From Aeromicrobium chenweiae (GTDB lineage: Bacteria > Actinomycetota > Actinomycetes > Propionibacteriales > Nocardioidaceae), in contig NZ_CP026952.1 in assembly GCF_003065605.1 (NCBI RefSeq), forward strand, positions 2,852,001 to 2,916,000: 64,000 nucleotides of DNA, written 5' to 3'. The translations under genes and the position numbers were made by a program. This document shows, piece by piece, positions 37,899-46,770 of the stretch; within the stretch, counting starts at the first letter, position 1; each line of letters starts with the position of its first letter. The notes below the pieces were generated by a model. That model had not been told where the DNA came from, made no database searches, and was given only the letters and a program-made list of their open reading frames with translations.

Positions 37899-38435
37899 AT
37901 GAGCACAGCCCCCGCCCCCGCGCGGCGTCCCAGTGCCCGTCGCTACGTCCTCGCGGGGGTCCTGGCGGCCGTCGCGCTCGTGATCGCGACGGTGGTCGCG
38001 GTCGTCATCGGACGGGCCCTCGGTGGCTACGACATCGCTCCCCTGCCCGCGGGCGCTCCCGCGACCGTCACGGTGGGTGAGCGCGGCGAGGCGATCTGGG
38101 TCTCGCCGCAGGAGGCCACCGGCACGTGCACCTCGACGGACGTCGAGACCGGCGCCTCCTCGATCTGGAACGGGACCGCGTCGAGCATGACGACCACCGA
38201 TCACGGACGCACGTGGTCCCGGGTCGGCATCGTCCGGGGCGAGCCCGGCTCACGGCACACCGTGACCTGCACCGGAAGCAGCGCTGCCGACGTCTTCGGG
38301 CACGCCGCCAACCCCCGTGTGGCCCGCTACGTCACGATCGGCGTCGTCGGCGGCGGCACGGCGGGCGTGCTCGGTCTCGCCGGGTTCGTGCTGGCCCTCG
38401 TCACCGCGATCCAGCGCAGCCGTCGACCGGCCTGA
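37899..38435 (+). CDS. Putative membrane protein with two TM helices
   Basis: 178 residues from the ATG at 37899. A proline/arginine-rich N-terminus precedes TM1 (about 15-38), followed by a 95-residue outside domain with two cysteines spaced as C...C (GTCTST and VTCTGSS) that could form a disulfide, and TM2 (about 145-168). No family recognised. It follows the mutase gene after 50 bp and is convergent with the DUF1772 gene, with adjacent stops. Confidence 0.7.
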   Translation: MSTAPAPARRPSARRYVLAGVLAAVALVIATVVAVVIGRALGGYDIAPLPAGAPATVTVGERGEAIWVSPQEATGTCTSTDVETGASSIWNGTASSMTTTDHGRTWSRVGIVRGEPGSRHTVTCTGSSAADVFGHAANPRVARYVTIGVVGGGTAGVLGLAGFVLALVTAIQRSRRPA

Positions 38436-38891
38436 TCACTGGGCCAGGACGGCTCGCACGAGGCACACGAAGCCGGCGGTCGTCAGCACCGAGCGCACGT
38501 GGTTCCACCTGACCCACGTCGCCTCGAACTGCCGGCGCAGCACCGAGGCGTCCGCCGTGCCGGCCGCCAACGCGTCGTTGCGCGGCACGTTGACCGCCGC
38601 GGTCACGACGAACGCACCGAGGGCGTAGAGCAGGGCACCCGCGACCGTCCACCACCGCGCGTCGCTGTCCCATCCTGCGACCACCGCCGCCACCGCGGCG
38701 GCCGTCGGCCCGACCAGCACGACCCCGAAGACCGGGTTGAGGATCGCGACGTTGACGGCCCGCATCGCCTGGACGAAGACGGCGTCGTCGGTCCGTCGCA
38801 GGCCGGGCATGACCGCGTACGAGAACGCCGCGAACAGCCCGGCCGACAGGCCCGTCAGCACCACGGCCACGGTCAGGAGCGTCTCGGCCAT
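38436..38891 (-). CDS. DUF1772 family four-helix membrane protein
   Basis: 151 residues from the ATG at 38891 with four predicted helices. AGLFAAFSYAVMPGLRRTDDAVFVQAMRAVN and the late WVRWNHVRSVL match DUF1772, whose eukaryotic members include anthrone oxygenase. The conserved NVPRNDAL segment before the last helix supports the call. Function in bacteria is unknown. Confidence 0.8.
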   Translation of the reverse strand: MAETLLTVAVVLTGLSAGLFAAFSYAVMPGLRRTDDAVFVQAMRAVNVAILNPVFGVVLVGPTAAAVAAVVAGWDSDARWWTVAGALLYALGAFVVTAAVNVPRNDALAAGTADASVLRRQFEATWVRWNHVRSVLTTAGFVCLVRAVLAQ

Positions 38892-38937
38892 GCCGCCATT
38901 GAACCCCACGCCGCGCCGAAAGGACCCGGGCCCCGCC

Positions 38938-41900
38938 CTACTTCTTCCGCACCTTCACCGTGAAGCTGGTCGAGGACGCCTTCGCGACCCCGTTGCCGGA
39001 GAACGTCGCGGTCACCTTCTTGGCCGGGCCCGACGAGCTGAACGTGCCGATCCGGATGCGCACCGCACCCTTCCTGACCGTCCCGGTGTAGCTCTTGCCG
39101 CTCGCCCGCACGGTCACCGTGCCGCCGTCGACCGTGAACCCCTTGCCGGTGACCGACAGCTCGACGAACGGCTTGGTGCGGTTCTTGACGATCCTGCTCG
39201 GGGTGACCGCGGTCCTCCTGATCGTCGTGGCCGCCTTGGCCACCGTGATCGTCACGGTGGCGGAGCCGGGGTCGAAGTCGTCGTTCCCGGCGTAGAAGAC
39301 CGTCAACTGCGTCCTGCCGACCGGCAGCGTGCTCGACAGCGCGACCCTCGCCGTCCCGTCAGCGAGCGTGCCGAGACCCACGAGGTCGTCGCCGGCTGCG
39401 ACGTACACGAAGCCGGACGAGCCCTTCTCGCCCGTCACCGTGAGCGTCGCGCTCGTGCCGTAGGTCGCCGCCCCGACCGTCGCGCTCAGGCCGCTGGTGG
39501 CCCGCAGGACCTGCGTCGTCACGGTCGCGCTCGAGGCCGCGTGCTCCGCGTCCCCGCCGTACGAGACGGTGAGCGAGTGCGTGCCGATCGACAGGCCGGG
39601 GACGACGACGTCAGCCTCGCCGTTCGTGAGGGTGCCGGTGGCGATCGGGTCGCCGTCCTCGCTGACGGTCACGGTCCCCGTGGCGCGGGTCGTGCCCCCG
39701 CCGACCGTCACGGCGACCGTGAGGTCCTTGCCGGCTCGGATCGATGCTGGTGCCGTCGCCGTGGTGGTGGAACCGGCCGCGTCCGGGGTCGCGGTGAAGC
39801 CGACGAGCTCCGGATCGTGGTCGCTCGCCCGGTACGGGTCGGCCGTGTAGAGATCGGTCGCGTTGTAGTTGTGGCGGCTGTACTCACGGGCCAGCGCCTC
39901 GTACGCGTTGATGTTCCAGATGTCCGCGCCCGTGACCCGCTCGTACGCCGCGGCGGAGGCGAAGACGTGGTCGAGCGAGCCGACCATCCCGTCGAACTGG
40001 TAGGTCTCCTTGTTCGTCCTCTTCGCCGGGACGTTGGTGTAGCCGGCCTCCTCGATGATGCGGACCGGGTCCTCCTTGTTGTACGCGTTGAAGTCGCCGG
40101 TCAGGAAGACCTTGTCGGTGCCGGCCGACGTGCCGAAGCGATCGGCGAAGGCGACGAGAGCCGTGGCCTGCAGCACGCGCGAGTGGTTCGAGGCGCCCTG
40201 GCCGTCGCCCTGGTCGCTGTCCTGTCCGCTGCCCGAGCCCTTGGACTTGAAGTGGTTGACGATGACCGCGAACGTCGAGGCGGCGGAGCCGCCGGTGGGC
40301 CTGAACGCCTGCGCCAGCGGCTGGCGGGCGTTGGCGAACGCCGGGTCGTCCAGGATCGACGACGCTCCCACGGTCGAGACGACCTCGAGCTGGTAGATGA
40401 ACGCCGTGCGGATGACGTCCTCGCTCGCCGGCAGGGTCGACGGGGACGGGACGAACGCCCAGCGCTTCTCGCCGGCAGCGGCGTTCAGGGCGTCGACCAG
40501 GGTGCTCAGCGCCTCGTCCCGGTCGGCCGCGGGGTCGACCGACCTCGAGTTCTCGATCTCCTCGAGCGACACGACGTCGGCGTCGAGGGTGTTGATCGCC
40601 GTGACGATCTTGGTCTGCTGGCGCGCGAGGTCGTCATCCTCGGCCGCGCCGCGCGGACCGTTGTTGGTGCACGTGTTGGCGGTGACCGGGTTGCCGGCCC
40701 GGTCCTTGTACGTCGTGCAGGTCCCGAGGCCGGCCTTCTCGAAGTCGGCCGCCGTCGTGGAGAAGTAGTTCAGGACGTTGAAGGTACCGATCCGGACGTC
40801 CCCACCGACCGCGGCGGGTGCCGCGGTGCGGGTCGCGCTGAACGTGACGGGCTCCTTGCCGGTCGAGGTCAGGTGCTGGGTGGGCTGCAGCTTCCAGACG
40901 TTGTTGCGCCAGTCCAGGACGACCGGGTCGACGAACGTGACGGCCGCACCGACGCGCACCTCGTTGTCGGGTCGCAGCCAGGGCATCGCGATGCCCTGGT
41001 TGGCTGCGGACAGGAAGTTGATCGACGCGCCGTCGTCGAGGTTGACGAGCCGCTGCTGGTTCTCCGCCAGCAGCGCCTTCGCCGGATCGCCGGGGGCGAC
41101 GACGTTGGTGGGCGTCTGCAGCGGCTGCGTGCCGTCGGCGAGCCCGATCTCGCCGTACTGGTTGGTCGCGTAGTTGTCGGTGACCGTCATGACGGACTGC
41201 GGCAGCAGCAGCATCCCCTCCAGCGACTCGCGCTGCTTCTCAGACAGGGGGAAGGACACCGTCGCCGGCGCGACCGGTTCGTGCGCCTCGGACAGCCTGC
41301 TGAAGCCCCCGGCGGTCGTCGTGAGCTCGGTCAGGCCGTTGAACTCCGAGACGGGGCCGGTGACCTCGACCAGGTCGCCCTTCTCGACGCCGGCGGCGAA
41401 GGCCGAGCCGTGCACGAACACGCCGTCGGACGCCGTGTGGCCGGCCAGGTCGATCGCGCCGCCGGTGCCGGGCGTCTGGATGTACGCGCCGTTGAACCCG
41501 CCGGTCGCGTAGACCGCGGTGACGACCCCCCGGGTGGTGACCGTCGTGCCCACCAGCGGGCTCGCCGCGCCAGCCCCCTGGATCTCGCTGATCGTCGCGT
41601 CCACGGGATCGGCCGGCGGGTCGACAGGGCCGCCGCCGGAGTCCCCGGGACCGTCGCACGCGGCGCCGCACGCGGTGGGGCTCGGCGCACCGGTCGCGAA
41701 GTCGGCCGCGTTGTCGTCCGAGTCCTGGCCGGCGACCTTGCGGTTGATCGAGGACGTGAGACCACCCGTGACGGCTCGCGCGGTGCCTTCGAAGAGGTTC
41801 GCGGTCGTCCCGTAGCCGACCAGGTCGACCAGGTTGGCATCGGTCAGCGAGGTCGTGAGGGTGGCGGTCGACCGGGACAGGGCGACGACGCCGCTGCCCC

Positions 41901-42297
41901 CGGCGCTGTTGAGGCCGGTCTCGGGGGTGACGTCGGCGGGCACCGCGGCGCCGGGGCTCGTCGCCGCGTTGTTGCTCGCTCCCCGGACCACCAGGGTGCC
42001 GCCCGGCTCGAGGTGCTTGTCGCCCAGCTCGGTCTTGCCGGTGAAGGCGGCGCCGGTCGCGGACTTGTACTGCAACGACCAGCCGTTGACGCTGATGTCG
42101 TGGTCGGTCGGGTTGTGGAGCTCGAAGAAGCGGTTGGCGTACGAGGCGCCCGTGCTGCCGCCGTTGTTGTAGATCTCGTTGATGACGAGGGTGTCGCCGG
42201 CCGGTGCCGCCGTGGCGGAAGCCACGGGGACCGCGACGAGTGAGGCAACCGAGACGGCCGCTGCGGCCGCCCATCGCGTGACGATCGATGTCAACAT
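38938..42297 (-). CDS. ExeM/NucH-type secreted extracellular endonuclease
   Basis: 1119 residues with a signal peptide (AAAAAVSVASLVAVPVASATAAPA). An LTD/lamin-tail domain comes first (LVINEIYNNGGSTGASYANRFFELHNP). An OB-like region is next, then the endonuclease/exonuclease/phosphatase domain at about 500-830 (IGTFNVLNYFSTTA, VVSLEEIENSRS, VNHFKSKGSG, LTGDFNAYNKEDP, YRASDHDPELVGF). Two Ig-like modules and a distinctive C-terminal domain of about 100 residues finish it. These enzymes degrade extracellular DNA. No LPXTG or membrane anchor. It shares its C-terminal third with the neighbouring 5'-nucleotidase. Confidence 0.87.
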   Translation of the reverse strand: MLTSIVTRWAAAAAVSVASLVAVPVASATAAPAGDTLVINEIYNNGGSTGASYANRFFELHNPTDHDISVNGWSLQYKSATGAAFTGKTELGDKHLEPGGTLVVRGASNNAATSPGAAVPADVTPETGLNSAGGSGVVALSRSTATLTTSLTDANLVDLVGYGTTANLFEGTARAVTGGLTSSINRKVAGQDSDDNAADFATGAPSPTACGAACDGPGDSGGGPVDPPADPVDATISEIQGAGAASPLVGTTVTTRGVVTAVYATGGFNGAYIQTPGTGGAIDLAGHTASDGVFVHGSAFAAGVEKGDLVEVTGPVSEFNGLTELTTTAGGFSRLSEAHEPVAPATVSFPLSEKQRESLEGMLLLPQSVMTVTDNYATNQYGEIGLADGTQPLQTPTNVVAPGDPAKALLAENQQRLVNLDDGASINFLSAANQGIAMPWLRPDNEVRVGAAVTFVDPVVLDWRNNVWKLQPTQHLTSTGKEPVTFSATRTAAPAAVGGDVRIGTFNVLNYFSTTAADFEKAGLGTCTTYKDRAGNPVTANTCTNNGPRGAAEDDDLARQQTKIVTAINTLDADVVSLEEIENSRSVDPAADRDEALSTLVDALNAAAGEKRWAFVPSPSTLPASEDVIRTAFIYQLEVVSTVGASSILDDPAFANARQPLAQAFRPTGGSAASTFAVIVNHFKSKGSGSGQDSDQGDGQGASNHSRVLQATALVAFADRFGTSAGTDKVFLTGDFNAYNKEDPVRIIEEAGYTNVPAKRTNKETYQFDGMVGSLDHVFASAAAYERVTGADIWNINAYEALAREYSRHNYNATDLYTADPYRASDHDPELVGFTATPDAAGSTTTATAPASIRAGKDLTVAVTVGGGTTRATGTVTVSEDGDPIATGTLTNGEADVVVPGLSIGTHSLTVSYGGDAEHAASSATVTTQVLRATSGLSATVGAATYGTSATLTVTGEKGSSGFVYVAAGDDLVGLGTLADGTARVALSSTLPVGRTQLTVFYAGNDDFDPGSATVTITVAKAATTIRRTAVTPSRIVKNRTKPFVELSVTGKGFTVDGGTVTVRASGKSYTGTVRKGAVRIRIGTFSSSGPAKKVTATFSGNGVAKASSTSFTVKVRKK

Positions 42298-42352
42298 GTG
42301 CTTCCCCGAGTTCTGGACGTGTCGTGCTGATGGGCGTACGGGCGGTGCGGGT

Positions 42353-42379
42353 CCCGGGGCGGCGCGTGGCCGCCCCGGG
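42353..42379 (-). terminator. GC-rich hairpin after the 5'-nucleotidase gene
   Basis: CCCGGGGCGGC (42353-42363) pairs perfectly with GCCGCCCCGGG (42369-42379) around GCGTG. It lies 11 bp past the nucleotidase stop on the minus strand and upstream of the nuclease gene. If efficient, it would separate the two transcripts. Confidence 0.7.
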
Positions 42380-42390
42380 AGCCCCAGCCG

Positions 42391-45186
42391 CTACTTGCTG
42401 CGGACCTTGACCGTGAAGGTCGTGGACGATCCCTTGGCGACGGTCGTGCCGCCGTAGGTCGCCGTGACCTTCTTCGCCGCACCCTTCGAGGTGAACTTCC
42501 CGAGCCGAATGCGGACCGTGCCGTTCTTGACCGTTCCGACGTAGTTCTTGCCGCTCTGGCGCAGCGTCACCGTGCCGCCGTTGACGGTGAACCCCTTGGC
42601 GGACACCGAGAGGGTCACGAACGGCTTGGTGCGGTTCTTGACGATCTTGGTCGGGCTGACCGACACCTTCTTGAGCGTCGTGGCCGCCTTGGCGATGGTC
42701 AGCGACGCGGTCGTGCTGGTCGGGTCGAACTTCTCGTCGCCGCCGTAGTAGACGTCGAGCGAGTGGGCACCCGGCGTCAGCACCGTGCCGTCCAGTGTGA
42801 CCGTGCCGGTGCCGGAGCGCAGGAAGCCGAGACCGACGACGCTCCCCTTCTCCGTGACGTACACCAGCCCGGACGCCTCGGGATCGGCCGTGACCTTCAC
42901 CGTGCTGGGCGTGCCGTAGGTGCCGTTCGTGGCGACGGCCCCGAATCCGGACCCGCCCTTGACGATGTCGATCGTGCCGGCGTCAGCCGTCGAGGCCGTG
43001 TGCGCGGCGTCGCCGGAGTACGCCACCGTGAGTGCGTGCTCGTCGGCCGTCAGCCGGCTGGCGAGGACCTCGACCGATGCCCGGCCGCCGACCAGCTCAG
43101 CCGTCCCGAGGACCACGTCGCCCTCCTTCACGGAGACCGTTCCGGTCGGGGTGACCTCGGCACCGGCTGCGGACGCGACCGCGGTCTCCACCGTGAACGT
43201 CGTCCCGGTCTTCGCCCGCGTCGGCGCCGTGCCGGTGACGGTCGACGCGATCTTGTCCACGGACAGCGGGATGCTGACGGTGGTGTTGGTGGGTGCCGCG
43301 GTCGCGGTGAGCGTCACGTCGCCGACCGCACCGGCCGGCAGGTCGAACGTGATCGTCGACGATCCGGCCGTGACCGGGAAGTCGCCGAGGTCGACCGTCG
43401 TGTCCCCGTACGTCAGCGTGGTGGCGACCGTGGTGTTGGCCGGGCTGTTGCGCGACGTCAGGTTGAGCCTGGGCAGGGTGACCGACACCGTGCCGAGCGC
43501 CCGGTAGGAGCTCTTGACGCCGGTCACCTCGACCGCGTGGGCCGAGAAGTCCGGGGTGATCGGGCTGTTGCTCGCGATGTAGTCGTTGAAGCCGGTGTAG
43601 TCCACGAGGCCGCTGTCGACGGCCGTGCCCTCGGTGAACGCGTGGAAGTTGTCACCTCCGGAGGTCAGGAACGACGGCACCGCAACCTTGATCGAGTCGG
43701 TCGGCTGGACGACCTTGCCGTTGATCGTGATCGAGGTGATGCGGTCGCCCTCGGGCCGGGTGGAGTCGAACGTGTACGTGAGGTTCTTCGACATGCCGAG
43801 CTGCAGGTACGCACGCGTCGGCACGGTGCCGTCCGCGTTGCGCTGCCACTGCTGCTCGAAGACCTTCTTCAACGAGGTGCCCGTGAGCGTCACGGTGCTC
43901 AGCTGGTTGGCGAAGGTCAGGACGCTCAGCGCCTCGGAGAACAGGATCGTGCCGGGCGCGTCGGGGGCGGCACCTGCGGCGTACAGCAGGTCGGCCCGCA
44001 CGCCTCCGGGGTTGTTCAGGCCGATGTCAGCACCTGCCGGCGTCTTGGAGACGCTGGCGCGCAGCGACTCGGCGATCAGGTTGCTCAGGGTCGACTCGGC
44101 GCCACGGTTCTCGGTGGTGCCCGTGTACGCGCGGGTGAGGTCGGCGGTCTGCGAACCGACCGGCTTGCTGCCGATCTCCGCGGCGTACGCGATCGCGGCG
44201 TCCGTGATCGTCTTGACCGCGGCGACGCGGGGGTAGGCCGTCGTCAGGTCCCCCGTGGCCGCCGTGGTGCGCGCCTGGTTCTTCTTGGTGTAGGCCGTGA
44301 CCGCGTCCGTGTCGGGGTCGAACGTGAGCTTGATCTGGCCGACGTTCGTGCCGTAGTTGCCGGTCTGCAGCACCGGGCGGGTCTTGCCGGCCTCGCCGGG
44401 GACGGGGGCGTCGTAGGCGTACGCCTGGTGGGTGTGGCCCATGAAGATCGCGTCCACCGCGGGATCGGTCTGCTCGACGACCTTCTTGAACACCGGGCTG
44501 GCCGCGGCGTTCTGGTCGAGCGTCTTGGTGCCGTCCGGTGCGCCCTCGTGGATCGAGGCGACGATGACGTCGGGCTGCTGCGCGGCCGGGAGCGCCTCGA
44601 TCTCGTCGACCGTGTCGTTGATCGAGTCGACCGGGTCGGCGAACGTCAGGCCCTGGATGCCCGACGGCGACACCAGCGACGGGGTCTCCTCGGTGACGGC
44701 ACCGATGACCGCGACGTCGACGCCGTCGACCGTGAAGGTCTCGTACTTCTTCAGCAGCGGGGTCTTGTCTGCCTTGAACGTGTTGGCGGACAGGAACGGG
44801 AAGTCGGCGGCGTCCGAGAGGCGTCCGGTCAGGTCGTCCGCGCCCTGGTCGAACTCGTGGTTGCCGGCGGCCGACGCGTCGAGCTCGAGCGCGTTGAGCA
44901 CGTCGATCGTCGGGATGTCCTTCTGCACCGACGAGGTGAACAGCGAGGCGCTGACGTTGTCGCCCGCCGAGATCAGCAGCGAGCTCGCCGGGTTCTCGGC
45001 CCGCAGCTGCTCGACCGTGCCGGCGAACTGGACGGTGTTGGCGTCGATCCGACCGTGGAAGTCGTTGATGCCGATCAGGTTGATGGTGACGTCGTCGGCG
45101 GCGTCCGCCGACGTGACGGCGAGCAGCGGTGCGCCGAGGAGCGTCGTGGTGGCGACGACCATCAGGCGGCGGGACAGAGAACTCAC
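42391..45186 (-). CDS. Secreted bifunctional metallophosphatase/5'-nucleotidase
   Basis: 931 residues with a signal peptide (LMVVATTTLLGAPLLAVTSADA). Metal-site motifs of the UshA/NT5E family: NLIGINDFHGRID, ISAGDNVSAS, AAGNHEFDQG, FMGHTHQAY. The C-terminal nucleotide-binding domain includes GVRADLLYAAG and YLQLGMSKNLTY. Two Ig-like modules and the same 100-residue C-terminal domain as the nuclease follow (from about 740). It should release nucleosides and phosphate from nucleotides outside the cell. The two secreted enzymes form a DNA-to-nucleoside pair. Confidence 0.9.
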   Translation of the reverse strand: MSSLSRRLMVVATTTLLGAPLLAVTSADAADDVTINLIGINDFHGRIDANTVQFAGTVEQLRAENPASSLLISAGDNVSASLFTSSVQKDIPTIDVLNALELDASAAGNHEFDQGADDLTGRLSDAADFPFLSANTFKADKTPLLKKYETFTVDGVDVAVIGAVTEETPSLVSPSGIQGLTFADPVDSINDTVDEIEALPAAQQPDVIVASIHEGAPDGTKTLDQNAAASPVFKKVVEQTDPAVDAIFMGHTHQAYAYDAPVPGEAGKTRPVLQTGNYGTNVGQIKLTFDPDTDAVTAYTKKNQARTTAATGDLTTAYPRVAAVKTITDAAIAYAAEIGSKPVGSQTADLTRAYTGTTENRGAESTLSNLIAESLRASVSKTPAGADIGLNNPGGVRADLLYAAGAAPDAPGTILFSEALSVLTFANQLSTVTLTGTSLKKVFEQQWQRNADGTVPTRAYLQLGMSKNLTYTFDSTRPEGDRITSITINGKVVQPTDSIKVAVPSFLTSGGDNFHAFTEGTAVDSGLVDYTGFNDYIASNSPITPDFSAHAVEVTGVKSSYRALGTVSVTLPRLNLTSRNSPANTTVATTLTYGDTTVDLGDFPVTAGSSTITFDLPAGAVGDVTLTATAAPTNTTVSIPLSVDKIASTVTGTAPTRAKTGTTFTVETAVASAAGAEVTPTGTVSVKEGDVVLGTAELVGGRASVEVLASRLTADEHALTVAYSGDAAHTASTADAGTIDIVKGGSGFGAVATNGTYGTPSTVKVTADPEASGLVYVTEKGSVVGLGFLRSGTGTVTLDGTVLTPGAHSLDVYYGGDEKFDPTSTTASLTIAKAATTLKKVSVSPTKIVKNRTKPFVTLSVSAKGFTVNGGTVTLRQSGKNYVGTVKNGTVRIRLGKFTSKGAAKKVTATYGGTTVAKGSSTTFTVKVRSK

Positions 45187-45251
45187 GCAGGTACCTCTCC
45201 GGGTCGATCGGGGAGGCAGCGCAAATGACTCATCCCCCCGACGAGTGTGCC

Positions 45252-45269
45252 CCTGAGAGATCTCTCAGG
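45252..45269. promoter_or_regulatory. Perfect 18-bp palindrome upstream of the 5'-nucleotidase
   Basis: CCTGAGAGATCTCTCAGG is a perfect dyad 66 bp before the nucleotidase start. GTCTTC-N5-GAAGAC follows at about 45272-45288. Position fits an operator near the promoter; a hairpin in the leader is the alternative. The bound protein is unknown. Confidence 0.4.
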
Positions 45270-45369
45270 ATGTCTTCAGCAAGAAGACCCCGACCCGCGA
45301 CCGATGTCAACGCGTGCCACGGAGACGGAAGATGACGAATCGATGAAGTTCATCCCCGGTCCCCGCTGA

Positions 45370-45420
45370 GCCTGACGTTTCTGCGGACACGCCGTCGGCG
45401 TGTCTGCAGGAACGTCAGGC
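45370..45420 (-). terminator. Long hairpin after deoC
   Basis: A 24-bp stem with two mismatches: GCCTGACGTT, CTGC and GACACGCC against their complements, closed by a 3-nt loop, ending 10 bp from the deoC stop. It separates leftward deoC from the nucleotidase promoter region. Confidence 0.75.
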
Positions 45421-45429
45421 CCACCGCGG

Positions 45430-46149
45430 TCAGTAGGAGGACTCGTCGGTGGAGCCGGACGCGGACCGGCCCGCCTCGCGCGCTGCGGCGTCGTCGAGGA
45501 TCGTGGCCGTCGCGCTGGTGCCGAAGCGCGTGACGCCGAGGTCGCGCATCTCCAGGAGGGTGTCGAGACCGCGCACGCCGCCGGACGCCTTGACCTGGAC
45601 CGCGTCGCCCACCGTGGCCCGCATGAGCCGCAGGTGCTCGATCGTCGCCCCTCCCCCGGCGAATCCCGTCGAGGTCTTGACGAACGCGGCGCCGGCCCGC
45701 TCGGCCGCCTGGCAGCCGGCCACGATCTCGTCGTCGCTGAGGTACGCGGTCTCGAGGATGACCTTCACGACGTGCTCGCCGGCCGCCGTCACGACCGCGC
45801 GGATGTCGTCCTCGACGTCGTCGACCAGGCCGCTGCGCAGGCGTCCGATGTTGAGCACCATGTCGAGCTCGGACGCGCCGTTGTCGAGCGCCTCGGTCGC
45901 CTCGGCCACCTTGGTGCGCGTGGTCGTCGTCCCGTGCGGGAACCCGATGACGGCGCAGACCGCGACACCCGAGCCCTCGAGCACCCGGGACGCGTGCGCG
46001 ACGTCGCTGGGTCGCACGCACGCGCTGAAGACGCCGTACCGGGCGACGAGTGCGAGCTGCTCGTCGACCTCCGCGCGGGTGAGCTCGGGCTTGAGGATGG
46101 CGTGATCGATGGTCGCGGCGATCTCGGCGACGGTGACGGGTGAGGACAT
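45430..46149 (-). CDS. deoC: Deoxyribose-phosphate aldolase
   Basis: 239 residues with the DeoC barrel motifs: TIDHAILKPELT, SACVRPSDV, VIGFPHGTTTT, ELDMVLNIGRL, KVILETAYLSDDE, the Schiff-base lysine K158 in FVKTSTGF and K187 in KASGGVRG. It splits deoxyribose-5-phosphate to acetaldehyde and glyceraldehyde-3-phosphate, the end step of deoxynucleoside catabolism. Short serine-rich C-terminus. Divergent from the uridine-kinase-like gene. Confidence 0.93.
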   Translation of the reverse strand: MSSPVTVAEIAATIDHAILKPELTRAEVDEQLALVARYGVFSACVRPSDVAHASRVLEGSGVAVCAVIGFPHGTTTTRTKVAEATEALDNGASELDMVLNIGRLRSGLVDDVEDDIRAVVTAAGEHVVKVILETAYLSDDEIVAGCQAAERAGAAFVKTSTGFAGGGATIEHLRLMRATVGDAVQVKASGGVRGLDTLLEMRDLGVTRFGTSATATILDDAAAREAGRSASGSTDESSY

Positions 46150-46188
46150 GCCTCCATCCTAGGAGCGGGCCCCGACTAGGATCGTCCG

Positions 46189-46767
46189 GTGGGCGCATCC
46201 TCCGGAGTCGTGATCGTGGCAGGACCATCGGGCTCCGGGAAGTCCCACCTCGCGGCCCGCCTGGGCTGGCCCGTGCTGCGCCTCGACGACTTCTACCGCG
46301 ACATCGACGCGCCCGACATGCCGCGGTCGACGCTCGGCATCGTCGACTGGGACCACCCCGGGTCGTGGGACGCCGTCGCGGCGGTCGGCACGATCGCGGA
46401 GCTGTGCGCGTCCGGGACCGCCGAGGTGCCGGTGTACGACATCGCCACCAGCCGGCGTACCGGGACGCAGACGCTGACCGTGCCGGACGGCCAGTTCATC
46501 GCCGAGGGCCTCTTCGCCCCCGTCATCGTCGACGCCTGCCGCGAGGCCGGCCTGCTCGAGGCCGCGATCTGTCTGCGCCGCCGCCGCACGCTGACGTTCA
46601 TGCTGCGGCTCTTCCGCGACCTGCGCGAGGGACGCAAGTCGCCGCAGGTGCTGGTGCGCCGCGGCTGGCGGCTCATGCAGGAGGAGCCTCGCATCGTCGC
46701 CGAGGCCGTCGCCCACGGCTGCGACCCGATGACGCCCCGCGAGGCACGAGAGCTGCTCACCGCCTGA
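46189..46767 (+). CDS. Uridine-kinase-like P-loop kinase
   Basis: 192 residues from the GTG at 46189. Walker A is GPSGSGKSHLA at residues 12-22, and LRLDDFYRDID matches the substrate-binding LDDFYxD of the uridine kinase/phosphoribulokinase family. IAEGLFAPVIVD is the Walker-B equivalent. The lid helix (LRRRRTLTFMLRLFRDLREGRK) is basic. A TAGGAT hexamer ends 6 bp before the GTG, suggesting a leaderless transcript. Likely phosphorylates a nucleoside; divergent deoC supports nucleoside metabolism. Confidence 0.8.
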   Translation: MGASSGVVIVAGPSGSGKSHLAARLGWPVLRLDDFYRDIDAPDMPRSTLGIVDWDHPGSWDAVAAVGTIAELCASGTAEVPVYDIATSRRTGTQTLTVPDGQFIAEGLFAPVIVDACREAGLLEAAICLRRRRTLTFMLRLFRDLREGRKSPQVLVRRGWRLMQEEPRIVAEAVAHGCDPMTPREARELLTA

Positions 46768-46770
46768 CCG

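Noticed and set aside
38737..42243. A 1168-codon open frame opposite the ExeM-type nuclease
   Set aside because: Composition is antisense-like (R, V, D, G runs) and no domain is recognisable; the opposite strand encodes a coherent secreted nuclease.
42763..45228. An 821-codon frame opposite the 5'-nucleotidase
   Set aside because: Same reason; it also runs through the nucleotidase signal peptide and promoter.
45340..45362. PhoP box near the nucleotidase promoter
   Set aside because: Only a single GTTCATC-like half repeat was found, not the direct repeat expected.
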